Shown here piece after piece: positions 53,039 to 62,361 of a DNA stretch of 64,000 nt. This DNA comes from Bacteroidota bacterium (GTDB taxonomy: Bacteria; Bacteroidota; Bacteroidia; Chitinophagales; BACL12), in the NCBI GenBank assembly GCA_016706865.1, contig JADJIS010000002.1, forward strand, positions 930,001 through 994,000. Reading direction: 5' to 3'. The notes below the pieces were generated by a model. That model searched no databases. It saw only the letters and a program-made list of their open reading frames with translations, and was not told the DNA's origin. Position 1 is the stretch's first letter; the number at the start of each line of letters is the position of its first letter. The position numbers and the translations under genes are program-made.

Positions 53039-54981
53039 GAATAATATATTTTATCATAATTGTGTTCTCTCTTTTTTTAATTGCGACTGCAAATGCACAG
53101 TCTGCTCCATTGTTAAATTTCGAGCGCGATGTGATTAAGTCTGAACAGAATATTGCATCGGCTAAACTCACTGTATTTAATGCTGCCCCAACCGATAATT
53201 ATGATCTTAAATATGTGCGTTGCGAGTGGAATATTTCCCCCGACACACTAACTATTTCAGGCGCAATAACTTCCTATTTTACAATATTGGAAAATAGTGA
53301 TCTGATCTATTTTGATGCAAGTGATTCACTTATTATTGACTCAGTTATTTATCATAACGACGAACTTATTTTTCAACACCTAAATAATGAAATTGAAATA
53401 TCACTCCCTGAATCATTAACTACAGGAATTTTTGATTCAATTTGTGTTTATTATCACGGTACACCTGTTTCTTCAGGCTTCGGTTCCTTTGAAATTACGC
53501 CACATGAAACAGGTAATACCATTTGGACATTATCAGAACCATACGGAGCAAGCGATTGGTGGCCTTGTAAGCAAACAATTACCGATAAGATCGATTCCGC
53601 TGATATTTTGGTAACCACTCCTTCGGCCTATAGATCGGGAGGGCCCGGTTTATTAATTAATGAAATTGTGGATGGAGATTTTACTACATATCATTGGAGA
53701 ACTAAATATCCAATGGCAACTTATTTGATTGGAATATCAGTTAGTAATTTTGAAGTGTATTCTTTTTATGCTCCTCATCATGAAGATTCTGTTTTATTTT
53801 ATAATTTAATTTATCCGGAAACATTTGAATCCGCTGTTCCGTCAATAGATTTAATTGTACCTTCCTTTGAATTGTTTTCCGATATTTATTCCGATTATCC
53901 CTATCCCGATGAAAAATATGGCCATATGCAATTTGGTTGGGGTGGAGGAATGGAACATCAGACTATGAGTTCAGTTTCTAATTTTAATTACGAATTGCTT
54001 GTGCATGAAATGGCACACCAATGGTTTGGTGATAAAATTACTTGCGGCACCTGGAGAGATATCTGGTTGAATGAAGGTTTTGCTACCTATAGTACATGGT
54101 TGAGTTTCGATTTTTCTGAAGACCCAAATAACTATTTTGAAGCATGGCTTACCGGAACCAGAAATTCCATTATTTCAAAACCAGATGGATCTGTTTGGGT
54201 AGATGATACTACCACTACGGCCAGAATATTTGATGGAAGATTAACGTATTATAAAGGTGCCTGGTTATTACACATGCTAAGATGGGAATTAGGTGATTCT
54301 ATATTTTTTAAAGCTATAAAAAATTATATTACAGATCCTGAATTGATCTACAATTTTGCAGTAACAGATGATTTGAAAAAACATTTGGAGTCTGAAGGTG
54401 ATACAATGCTCACTCAATATTTTAATGATTGGTTTTACGGACAGGGATACCCAACATATTATTTATTATGGAACCAGGATGAAAATGATCTTTTGAAAAT
54501 AGCATTGAACCAAACAACCTCCGATGCTTCCGTAGATTTTTTTGAAATGAAAGTTCCCGTGCGGTTATATGGTGAAAACGATTCGCTTGATGTTGTTTTG
54601 GAGCATAAAAAAATAGGTCAGTTATTCCAATTTGAAGTGCCTTTTGAAATTACAGGTATTGTATTGGATCCTGATATTAAATTATTGCACGCCAATGATA
54701 TTATTACACATACGGAATTGCCTGACGGCCCTTTACAATTGATAACGTATCCGAATCCTGCTGATACAGAATTAAATATTCAAATGTTCAACATACGTCT
54801 TAGTGATTATTCGGTTGAATTATATAATAATGCTTCTCAAATTGTATACAGCACCCATACTCGTCTTGATGATACACGTGGTCTCCTTAAAATTGATATT
54901 TCTCAACTTGCTCCCGGGCCTTATGTATTATCGGTGAAGGATGATGTTAATGATATTGTAGTGAAACTTATCATTAAATAG
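53035..54981 (+). CDS. Secreted M1-family aminopeptidase with type IX C-terminal sorting domain
   Basis: 648 aa. Signal peptide RIIYFIIIVFSLFLIATANA, cleaved before QSAP. The N-terminal beta-saddle is followed by the catalytic domain: FGWGGGMEHQTMSSVS (exopeptidase-type motif) and LLVHEMAHQWFGDKITCGTW with RDIWLNEGFATYSTW, the HExxH-x18-E zinc site. Residues from about 560 are a type A sorting domain (LITYPNPADTELNIQMF, then SQLAPGPYVLSVKDDVNDIV and a KLIIK end), the signal for type IX export. This makes it a likely cargo of the PorP/GldKLMN system. Confidence 0.94.
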   Translation: MRIIYFIIIVFSLFLIATANAQSAPLLNFERDVIKSEQNIASAKLTVFNAAPTDNYDLKYVRCEWNISPDTLTISGAITSYFTILENSDLIYFDASDSLIIDSVIYHNDELIFQHLNNEIEISLPESLTTGIFDSICVYYHGTPVSSGFGSFEITPHETGNTIWTLSEPYGASDWWPCKQTITDKIDSADILVTTPSAYRSGGPGLLINEIVDGDFTTYHWRTKYPMATYLIGISVSNFEVYSFYAPHHEDSVLFYNLIYPETFESAVPSIDLIVPSFELFSDIYSDYPYPDEKYGHMQFGWGGGMEHQTMSSVSNFNYELLVHEMAHQWFGDKITCGTWRDIWLNEGFATYSTWLSFDFSEDPNNYFEAWLTGTRNSIISKPDGSVWVDDTTTTARIFDGRLTYYKGAWLLHMLRWELGDSIFFKAIKNYITDPELIYNFAVTDDLKKHLESEGDTMLTQYFNDWFYGQGYPTYYLLWNQDENDLLKIALNQTTSDASVDFFEMKVPVRLYGENDSLDVVLEHKKIGQLFQFEVPFEITGIVLDPDIKLLHANDIITHTELPDGPLQLITYPNPADTELNIQMFNIRLSDYSVELYNNASQIVYSTHTRLDDTRGLLKIDISQLAPGPYVLSVKDDVNDIVVKLIIK

Positions 54982-55008
54982 ACAATCTTCCTCCTGAATT
55001 AATATTTT

Positions 55009-56301
55009 TCAAAAAGCATATTTCAAATGCAGAGAAAATGCATCCTGAAATCCTTTAACACTTTCTTCACCTGCAATAGTTAATGCACGATCGTAAAGCA
55101 GCTCCAGATAATATTTATTAATAAGAGTTACGCCCCCACCTGCAATAAAAGAAACATGAAAATTATTTTTGTCAATTTCATTTTCAAGAGCGTAATTTTC
55201 AATCGTATGGATATAAATATTTTCCTCCATAATTTTCTGAGTGTTATCATTTGTTATTGAGTAGGCTCCTCCAAAACCAATTTTAAAATAGGGTTTAAAT
55301 TTGGGAGTGTTCATTTGAACCTTAAGAGCTGTGGTTAATGCTACATCAAGTATGTCGAAATTTATTTCTTCTTCTCTATAAAATGATCCCGAAGTGTAAG
55401 CTGCGAATCCTGTTGAGCTGATTTTCTTAATAGCCAATTCATTATTCAACCAAAGTGTTTGTCGTCGGCCTTCAAAGTCAATATCGTAAAATAAGCCGGC
55501 ATCATATCCATTTCCATAACTATATTCAGCACGACCATAACCTGGACCACTGTCACCTGTAGTGAATGTAATTTTTGTTTTGGAAACTCCAAGCATTAAA
55601 CCAAAATATTCTTGAGATTTTGGTTTAATAAATTGATATGAAATTTCATTTGCCCGACATTTATTAAAATCTATTATTATCGAAGCGATTTCATTAGAAG
55701 TAAATCTGCAACGATCAATTTTTCCAAGTAACTTCGGACATCTTTTTGTTATCCTTGCCAATTGATTTTTATATTCCGCAACTTTAATTCCTGATTTAAG
55801 TTCTTCATCATAATAATAGATATACAATAATTCCACAATGGAATCACCATATATCGCAAAAAAATGATTTTTTTCATTTGCGCTGTAATGATATAAACTA
55901 ATACCTTCTTCTGATACCACAATAGCCTTAAGCGCAATTGTATCCTTTTCAAGTAACTGAACATATCCAAGTCCCAATTTATAAAGATCAACAGGTGTAT
56001 TATCAATTATAACCTGTCGGCATATATATTCTGTGTTTTCCACTGAAACACTTTTTAAAGTATGCGGAGTGAATGTTTCTACAACTGCATCCTTTGATTT
56101 TTTGAAACGAAATGTTTCAGGACTGTCGGCCCAATCTCTGAAATCAATTAATCCTTGTAAGGTATCATCCTGATTGGTGATAATAGTGCCTGGAACAAAA
56201 TTTTCCTGAGCGTTCAACCATCCATGCAGGAAAATAACGACAAAAAGCAAACTAAATCGAAAAATATTCGGAGGAAGGATATTATTATTTTTGTGTTTCA
56301 T
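55009..56301 (-). CDS. Putative outer-membrane beta-barrel protein of unknown function
   Basis: 430 aa. Signal peptide ending ...LHGWLNAQ. Residues 30-200 form a domain seen in Bacteroidota proteins (FVPGTIITNQDDTLQGLIDF, RDWADSPETFRFKKSKDAVV, TPHTLKSVSVENTEYI). The C-terminal half looks like an eight-stranded porin-like barrel (LMLGVSKTKITFTTGDSG, YGNGYDAGLFYDIDFEGRRQ) and ends in LKYAF with a terminal Phe. No enzyme motif is seen. It is divergent from purT, with a perfect TATTTTTG box between them on its strand. Confidence 0.75.
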   Translation of the reverse strand: MKHKNNNILPPNIFRFSLLFVVIFLHGWLNAQENFVPGTIITNQDDTLQGLIDFRDWADSPETFRFKKSKDAVVETFTPHTLKSVSVENTEYICRQVIIDNTPVDLYKLGLGYVQLLEKDTIALKAIVVSEEGISLYHYSANEKNHFFAIYGDSIVELLYIYYYDEELKSGIKVAEYKNQLARITKRCPKLLGKIDRCRFTSNEIASIIIDFNKCRANEISYQFIKPKSQEYFGLMLGVSKTKITFTTGDSGPGYGRAEYSYGNGYDAGLFYDIDFEGRRQTLWLNNELAIKKISSTGFAAYTSGSFYREEEINFDILDVALTTALKVQMNTPKFKPYFKIGFGGAYSITNDNTQKIMEENIYIHTIENYALENEIDKNNFHVSFIAGGGVTLINKYYLELLYDRALTIAGEESVKGFQDAFSLHLKYAF

Positions 56302-56317
56302 TTTTGCTAAATTAGCA

Positions 56318-56325
56318 CAAAAATA
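56318..56325 (-). promoter_or_regulatory. Putative -7 box of the outer-membrane protein gene
   Basis: TATTTTTG on the minus strand, a perfect match 16 nt before the ATG at 56301. It overlaps the start region of the divergent purT gene by a few bases. Confidence 0.5.
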
Positions 56326-56328
56326 TAC

Positions 56329-57501
56329 ATGAAAAAGATACTATTGTTAGGAAGTGGTGAATTGGGAAAAGAGTTCGTAATCGCATGCAAAAGATTAGGT
56401 GAATATGTGATTGCAGTTGACTCCTATAACAACGCACCTGCACAACAAGTTGCCGATGAAAGAGAAGTTATTAATATGTTGGATGGAGATGCATTGGATG
56501 CAATTGTAAAAAAACACAAACCGGATATTATTGTTCCTGAAATAGAAGCAATAAGAACGGAACGATTTTATGAATATGAAAAATGGAATATTCAGGTTGT
56601 TCCCAGTGCACGTGCGGCAAATTTCACCATGAACAGAAAAGCGATCAGAGATCTTGCTGCGATAGAATTGGGTGTTAAAACTGCAAAATATGCTTATGCT
56701 ACAAGTTTGGAGGAATTAAAAAGGGCAGTTGCAGAAATTGGAATTCCTTGTGTTATTAAACCGTTGATGAGTTCCAGTGGTAAAGGACAATCTACCATTA
56801 AATCGGAATCGGATATTGAAAAAAGCTGGAATTATTCGCAGGAAGCAAAACGCGGGGATATAGCAGAAGTGATAGTTGAAGAATTTATTTCATTTGATTC
56901 AGAAATTACTTTATTAACAGTGACGCAAAAAAACGGTCCCACTTTATTTTGTGCACCAATTGGACATCGACAGGAGCGGGGTGATTATCAGGAAAGTTGG
57001 CAACCTGCATTAATTTCTTCCGAACATATTAAAGAAGCACAGGAAATTGCAAAAAAGGTTACAGAAGCATTAACAGGTGCCGGAATTTGGGGAGTGGAAT
57101 TTTTCCTAAGCGCAAAAAATGGTGTGTATTTTTCAGAGTTGAGTCCGCGCCCTCACGATACCGGAATGGTTACACTTGCTGAGACACAAAATTTAAATGA
57201 ATTTGAATTACATGCCCGTGCAGTTTTGGGATTGCCTATACCGGAAATTGAATTATTAAAAATTGGAGCTAGTGCAGTAATTCTTGCTCCGGAAGAAATG
57301 CAAAAATTCACATTTGAAGGAATTGAAAAAGTTTTGGAGAGTTCGCAAACAGATATCCGTATCTTCGGTAAACAAACTACAAGAAAATATCGGCGTATGG
57401 GAGTAGTGTTGGTAAATGGAAATTTAGGAGGAGATGTGAATCAGGTAAAAGAAAAAGCTATGGATCTGGCGAAATTAGTGAGCTTAAAAAAAATGGATTA
57501 A
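56329..57501 (+). CDS. purT: Formate-dependent phosphoribosylglycinamide formyltransferase
   Basis: 390 aa ATP-grasp enzyme. It makes formyl-GAR from GAR, ATP and formate, the folate-independent third step of purine synthesis. Recognised by MKKILLLGSGELGKEFVIAC, DSYNNAPAQQVADEREVINM, PDIIVPEIEAIRTE, FTMNRKAIRDLAAIELGVKT, IKPLMSSSGKGQSTIKSESD and GVEFFLSAKNGVYFSELSPR followed by PHDTGMVTLAETQNLNEFEL. Normal length. It appears to stand alone, 32 nt upstream of a small unrelated gene. Confidence 0.95.
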   Translation: MKKILLLGSGELGKEFVIACKRLGEYVIAVDSYNNAPAQQVADEREVINMLDGDALDAIVKKHKPDIIVPEIEAIRTERFYEYEKWNIQVVPSARAANFTMNRKAIRDLAAIELGVKTAKYAYATSLEELKRAVAEIGIPCVIKPLMSSSGKGQSTIKSESDIEKSWNYSQEAKRGDIAEVIVEEFISFDSEITLLTVTQKNGPTLFCAPIGHRQERGDYQESWQPALISSEHIKEAQEIAKKVTEALTGAGIWGVEFFLSAKNGVYFSELSPRPHDTGMVTLAETQNLNEFELHARAVLGLPIPEIELLKIGASAVILAPEEMQKFTFEGIEKVLESSQTDIRIFGKQTTRKYRRMGVVLVNGNLGGDVNQVKEKAMDLAKLVSLKKMD

Positions 57502-57533
57502 ATTTGATTTATTAACCTTTTAAAAATAGAATT

Positions 57534-58028
57534 ATGATCACATTAGAACAATATGCCGACCTCTGTGTATTGATGAGCGACACAGCAGGAGATGAATCCA
57601 AAGAAATTGCCATTGCCGAAGCAAATGGTGTAAGCGGAGCTGAATGGCTCGAATCAAAAAAAGGATATACAGCTAAAATGAGCGATCCCGCCGACATGGG
57701 AAAAACTGCAGTTGCCTTCATGCCATTATACCAAGCAGCACTAGACAAAAAACGCGGAGGTGGAGAACCCTGCACCTTAGAATTATATACCAAGATCCAT
57801 GCAGAAATGGCGTTCAGAAAAGATCCGAACGATCCAACTAAAAAAATTGACTACAACATCGTTTTAGCGGAAAACGGCTATACCCATCAAACCTGGCTTG
57901 AATGTGAAAGTTACTGGACTCCACGCGTAGGTGCCGACACCGAACCAAAATATATTCCGGAACTCGGTGCCAAATTCAGAGTTTTAATGCAGCAGGAGAG
58001 TGATAGGATTTTTGGGATTGTGAGGTGA
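57534..58028 (+). CDS. Small protein with two similar halves, function unknown
   Basis: 164 aa, acidic, soluble, no signal peptide. The two halves look like a duplication: AEANGVSGAEWLESKKGYTA (residues 27-46) against AENGYTHQTWLECESYWTPR (about 114-133), each followed by helices with a DPADMGK or DTEPKYI turn and a late helix (MPLYQAALDKKR / GAKFRVLMQQES). I do not recognise a family with confidence. It follows purT by 32 nt and is followed directly by the RAYT hairpin array. Coding potential is good. Confidence 0.7.
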   Translation: MITLEQYADLCVLMSDTAGDESKEIAIAEANGVSGAEWLESKKGYTAKMSDPADMGKTAVAFMPLYQAALDKKRGGGEPCTLELYTKIHAEMAFRKDPNDPTKKIDYNIVLAENGYTHQTWLECESYWTPRVGADTEPKYIPELGAKFRVLMQQESDRIFGIVR

Positions 58029-58039
58029 GGGGAATAATC

Positions 58040-60540
58040 TTAATATGCCCCCACAAATTCTACTCACACCTATAAAAATCAATTATATCCGTGAGGGACT
58101 GTGTGGCGTTCCGGATATTTTCGTCCCCAATTCCGCCAGAGTCCCACTTGAAAAATACATTAAAATTTAATGATTGATTTTCTGTGTAGATTCTGGCGGG
58201 GCAGTCGTAGGCCATAGCGTAGAGAAAGCCCCCACATAGTCTGCTCACACCTATAAAAAATCAATTATACCCGTGAGGGACTGTGTGGATTCGGAGGACT
58301 AAATTTCATCCTAAAAGTGTTTATTTAGGGAATATAAAATCAATTATATCCAGCTTGGCCACGAGTATTTTCGTCCCAATTCCGCCAGAGTCCCACTTGA
58401 AAAATTTACAAACATCAAATGATTTGTTTTCTGTGTAGACTCTGGCGGGGCAGATCAAGGGAATAACATGGAGAAATATTATTTAATTTTAGTATCTCAA
58501 TTAAATAAAAATTTTATGACAGTCCGCACCTTAAAAACAGAAACAGGAATTTGTTATTATTGTACATTTACTTGTTATAAATGGCTTCCTTTATTTGAAT
58601 TAACAAAAATTCACGATGCAATTTATAGGTGGTTTGACTACTTGGTTGAAAATGGTCATCAAATTGTTGGATTCGTAATAATGAATAATCATATGCATTG
58701 TATTATTCATATAAAAAAAGGAGGACCTACTATTAATCGCATTATTGGAAATGCCAAACGATTATTAGCTTATGAAATAGTGGAGCGGTTGAAAAATATT
58801 AAAAGAGAGGATATATTACACATTATGCAAGAAGGCGTTTCAGATAAAGAAAAATTAAAAGGTGTTAAACATAAAGTATTTGAAGCCTCTTTTGATGGAA
58901 AGGAATGTTTTACCTACGATTTTTTAATTGAGAAATTGCGGTATATACATAATAATCCAGTAAAGGCAGGATTAGTTACTTTTCCGGAAGAATATATTCA
59001 TTCCTCAGCGAAATTTTATTTCACAAATGAACAAGGTATTTATCCTGTTACTCATTTTATAGAAATATTTGATGGGAGAGAGGTGTATGAATTTTCTATA
59101 GGGATAAAAAAGAAAGATTCGCAGGAATAAATTTAATCCTAAAAGTGTTCTAGAATTGAAATATAAATTCAATTATATCCGTGATGGCCAATGATATTTT
59201 CGTCCCCATTTCCGCCAGAGTCCCACTTGAAAAATTTACAAACATCAAATGATTTATTTTCTGTGTAGATTCTGGCGGGGCATTCATAGGCCATAGCGCA
59301 GAGAAAGCCCCCACATAGTCTACTCACACCTATAAAAAATCAATTATACCCGTGAGGGACTGTGTGGATTCGGAGGAGAAAATTTCATTCTAAAAGTGTT
59401 TACGAATGGAAATATAAAATCAATTATATCCATTATAGCCCTGGAAATTTTCGTCCTCAATTCCGCCAGAGTCCCACGTGAAAAATAATTAAAATTAAAT
59501 GATTTATTTTCTGTGTAGACTCTGGCGGGGCAGTCGTAGGCCATAGCGCAGAGCAAGCCCCCACATAGTCTACTCACACCTATAAAAATCAATTATACCC
59601 GTGAGGGACTGTGGGCTTCGGAGGAGAAAATTTCATTCTAAAAGTGTTTACGAATGGAAATATAAAATCAATTATATCCATTATAACTCTGGATATTTTC
59701 GTCCCCATTTCCGCCAGAGTCCCACTTGAAAAATACATTAAAATTTAATGATTGATTTTCTGTGTAGACTCTGGCGGGGCAGTCGTAGGCCATAGCGCAG
59801 AGAAAGCCCCCACATAGTCTACTCACACCTATAAAAAATCAATTATACCCGTGAGGGACTGTGTGGATTCGGAGGAGAAAATTTCATTCTAAAAGTGTTT
59901 ACGAATGGAAATATAAAATCAATTATATCCATTATAGCCCTGGAAATTTTCGTCCTCAATTCCGCCAGAGTCCCACGTGAAAAATAATTAAAATTAAATG
60001 ATTTATTTTCTGTGTAGACTCTGGCGGGGCAGTCGTAGGCCATAGCGCAGAGCAAGCCCCCACATAGTCTACTCACACCTATAAAAATCAATTATACCCG
60101 TGAGGGACTGTGTGGCTTCGGAGGAGAAAATTTCATTCTAAAAGTGTTTACGAATGGAAATATAAAATCAATTATATCCATTATAACTCTGGATATTTTC
60201 GTCCCCAATTCCGCCAGAGTCCCACTTGAAAAATACATTAAAATTTAATGATTGATTTTCTGTGTAGACTCTGGCGGGGCAGTCGTAGGCCATAGCGAAG
60301 AGAAAGCCCCCACATAGTCTACTCACACCTATAAAAAATCAATTATACCCGTGAGGGACTGTGTGGATTCGGAGGACTAAATTTCATCCTAAAAGTGTTT
60401 ATTTAGGGAATATAAAATCAATTATATCCAGCTTGGCCACGAGTATTTTCGACCCAATTCCGCCAGAGTCCCACATGGAAAGTAGAATAAAATTAAATGA
60501 TTTATTTTCTGTGTAGACTCTGGCGGGGCAGTTGAAAGTT
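58040..60540. repeat. Array of two hairpin types, period about 250 bp, containing a RAYT gene
   Basis: Hairpin P1 has exact 11-bp arms CCGCCAGAGTC / GACTCTGGCGG about 45 nt apart; it begins at 58133, 58382, 59212, 59463, 59711, 59962, 60211 and 60460 (steps 248-251 except across the gene). Hairpin P2 has CCACATAGTCTACTCAC against GTGAGGGACTGTGTGG around an A/T loop with ATCAATTATACCC; copies begin near 58048, 58229, 59308, 59558, 59807, 60057 and 60307. Units alternate in sequence, so a 499-bp dimer repeats. The two outermost linkers (about 58289-58390 and 60367-60470) are nearly identical. Minus-strand open frames here are not genes. Confidence 0.95.
58468..59130 (+). CDS. REP-associated tyrosine transposase (RAYT, Y1/IS200-like)
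   Basis: 220 aa from 58468, or 204 aa from the ATG at 58516 (MTVRTLKTETGICYYCTFTC), which fits the family better. The HUH single-strand nuclease is seen in GFVIMNNHMHCIIHIKKG (His-Met-His metal site), preceded by LFELTKIHDAIYRWFDYLVE. The downstream motif LRYIHNNPVKAGLVTFPEEY holds the expected nucleophile Tyr, and HSSAKFY follows. RAYTs bind and cut REP hairpins and are thought to spread them. This copy sits inside a hairpin array, flanked by two P1 hairpins with the same loop. Confidence 0.9.
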   Translation: MEKYYLILVSQLNKNFMTVRTLKTETGICYYCTFTCYKWLPLFELTKIHDAIYRWFDYLVENGHQIVGFVIMNNHMHCIIHIKKGGPTINRIIGNAKRLLAYEIVERLKNIKREDILHIMQEGVSDKEKLKGVKHKVFEASFDGKECFTYDFLIEKLRYIHNNPVKAGLVTFPEEYIHSSAKFYFTNEQGIYPVTHFIEIFDGREVYEFSIGIKKKDSQE

Positions 60541-60554
60541 AGGAAATAATACCC

Positions 60555-62297
60555 CTATTTTTCATCTAACTTTTTCAACTCCATCTTAAGTTCTTCGAGA
60601 GTATATTCTGACATTATAATTTCAAATGTTTTATTTTCTGTCTTGATTTTTTGCATTCCAAGGTAGGGAACCTGATCGCGGTATTGAATGGCAACTATCC
60701 AAACTTCCTCACCTTTGGGAATGCCTTTAAATACATAATTTTTTTTATCGGGGGTTCCGGGAAATACACTCCTGCTGTTTATAAATACTAACTTGCAATC
60801 GGTAAATTCATTAGGTCTAATATTAACTTTCAAATCTACAGGATTTCTTATAGTTTTAAAATCATCTAAATTACTCCATCCGAAATTTGATGTATTATAT
60901 ATATAATAACTGAAATCATCAAATGCAATGGACTTATTTCCATAATTCATTTCTATTGTATTAATTTTTTCCTGCTCCATTAATATAGCTAATTCCTCCA
61001 TGGTAGTTGCACCATATTTATCAAGCAGTGGTTTATTTATAGCATATACAAGGTCTTTTATATTATCAACTCCATATTTAACAAACATATCATACATCCA
61101 TTGACAACTGTTTTCGTTATATGTGGGTCTGCTGTTGATAATGGAATCTGCATTTATATTGACATTCAGATTTACATTGCCGTTTTTGATCCTTCGTTCA
61201 AATTTTCTTGTTTCACGCGCATCCCGGCGAAGTTTTCGTTGGCATTCTCTGAATCTTTTATTTTGTTGATGTTGTGCGGAATTAAATATTCCTCTAAACC
61301 CTTCATCAAGTCTCCTGCACCTGCAGAAAAAATAATCCGATTTGTTAAACGCATATTTACACCTGCTGCAACCGGGATAAACTCCTCCACATAAAAAAGC
61401 ACCACAACCAATAACTTGCTCTAATGTGAAATCATTTAATTGACTATTATTATTTACTGTCCAGTTAATTTGATCGTGTATCTCTTCACCGGTGAAAACT
61501 TTTAAACCAGGAACGATGGTATCAGTTGGAGTCATCACCAGATAATCTGTTTTGGACTTAAGGTTTAATTTTTTATCGCCCTGAACTGCCTGTACATATA
61601 CCATCCCCTGCGATTCTAAAATTTTATCACCCGACATGGTTGTGATGTTATCCAATATCATGTCCGATTTTAAATATTCTTCCTTTACCTGTATAATTAC
61701 GCAATCAGTTGATTTTGCATTATAAATAATAGTATTTCCTTTGATATAAACGATAGTCCCATACTCACATATTATTATGGTATCCTTTGTAGGATCTATG
61801 CAAAATTCCTGTAAATCGCGTTTGCTTTTTTTATAAAAATCTGCGATAGTTGTTGTGGAAGTTTCTTCCGGAAAAATTTCATCTAAAATTGATTTTCTGA
61901 CAATTCCGGAAATAATAATATCTACACGTCGGTTTCTTTGTTTTCCTTCTTCAGTTTCATTTTCTGCAATGGGTTTATTTTCACCATACCAATTGGTGGT
62001 GATATTTTTTTCCGGTATGGAATTTAATAATAAATACTGATTAACACTTGTGCACCTTTTTTGTGATAATTGCAAATTATATACACTATCTGCATCTGAA
62101 TCTGTATTGCCGCGTATCAACAATTTATAGGTCTTATAACCCGCAATAGAATCAATCACAGTTTTTAGTATACTGCTATCTGCAAAATCCAGATTAAATT
62201 TATCAGTTTCAAAGTAAACAGATGTTTTATAAAAATTAGATTGGCAGAATGAATGCTGAATTAGCAATAGGAAAAAAATAGCTGTAAATATTTTCAT
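60555..62297 (-). CDS. OmpA-domain protein with unusual Cys-rich insert
   Basis: 580 aa from the ATG at 62297 (MKIFTAIFFLLLIQHSFC, signal peptide); a longer frame upstream runs through the accC terminator. The OmpA-like peptidoglycan-binding domain is at the N-terminus rather than the C-terminus: VYFETDKFNLDFADSSILKT, LLIRGNTDSDADSVYNLQLS, QKRCTSVNQYLLLN and KQRNRRVDIIISG. After a beta region comes a Cys-rich block (IGCGAFLCGGVYPGCSRCKY, then FFCRCRRLDEG), a basic helix (ECQRKLRRDARETRKFERRI) and an Asn-rich segment, then two small domains. I do not recognise the C-terminal part. Confidence 0.75.
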   Translation of the reverse strand: MKIFTAIFFLLLIQHSFCQSNFYKTSVYFETDKFNLDFADSSILKTVIDSIAGYKTYKLLIRGNTDSDADSVYNLQLSQKRCTSVNQYLLLNSIPEKNITTNWYGENKPIAENETEEGKQRNRRVDIIISGIVRKSILDEIFPEETSTTTIADFYKKSKRDLQEFCIDPTKDTIIICEYGTIVYIKGNTIIYNAKSTDCVIIQVKEEYLKSDMILDNITTMSGDKILESQGMVYVQAVQGDKKLNLKSKTDYLVMTPTDTIVPGLKVFTGEEIHDQINWTVNNNSQLNDFTLEQVIGCGAFLCGGVYPGCSRCKYAFNKSDYFFCRCRRLDEGFRGIFNSAQHQQNKRFRECQRKLRRDARETRKFERRIKNGNVNLNVNINADSIINSRPTYNENSCQWMYDMFVKYGVDNIKDLVYAINKPLLDKYGATTMEELAILMEQEKINTIEMNYGNKSIAFDDFSYYIYNTSNFGWSNLDDFKTIRNPVDLKVNIRPNEFTDCKLVFINSRSVFPGTPDKKNYVFKGIPKGEEVWIVAIQYRDQVPYLGMQKIKTENKTFEIIMSEYTLEELKMELKKLDEK

Positions 62298-62309
62298 ATG
62301 AAATTGGGT

Positions 62310-62338
62310 AAAAAAAAAGCAGGTTAAAATAAACCTGC
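62310..62338 (-). terminator. Rho-independent terminator after accC
   Basis: On the minus strand GCAGGTT and AACCTGC pair around a TATTTT loop and are followed by a T8 run. It begins 23 nt beyond the accC stop codon and just before the OmpA-domain gene. Confidence 0.88.
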
Positions 62339-62361
62339 CATTAAAGATAATAATAATTTTC

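Noticed and set aside
58468..58515. The ATG at 58468 as the certain RAYT start
   Set aside because: The ATG at 58516 gives an N-terminus more like the family; the upstream 16 residues are not typical. Both are possible.
59344..60091. Two identical 82-codon minus-strand open frames (59344-59592 and 59843-60091), and a related frame at 58060-58248
   Set aside because: They lie wholly in the hairpin array, reuse the hairpin arms as codons, and are identical only because the 499-bp unit is duplicated.
58040..60540. CRISPR array
   Set aside because: The period is about 250 bp with conserved linkers rather than short repeats with unique spacers, and no cas genes are near.
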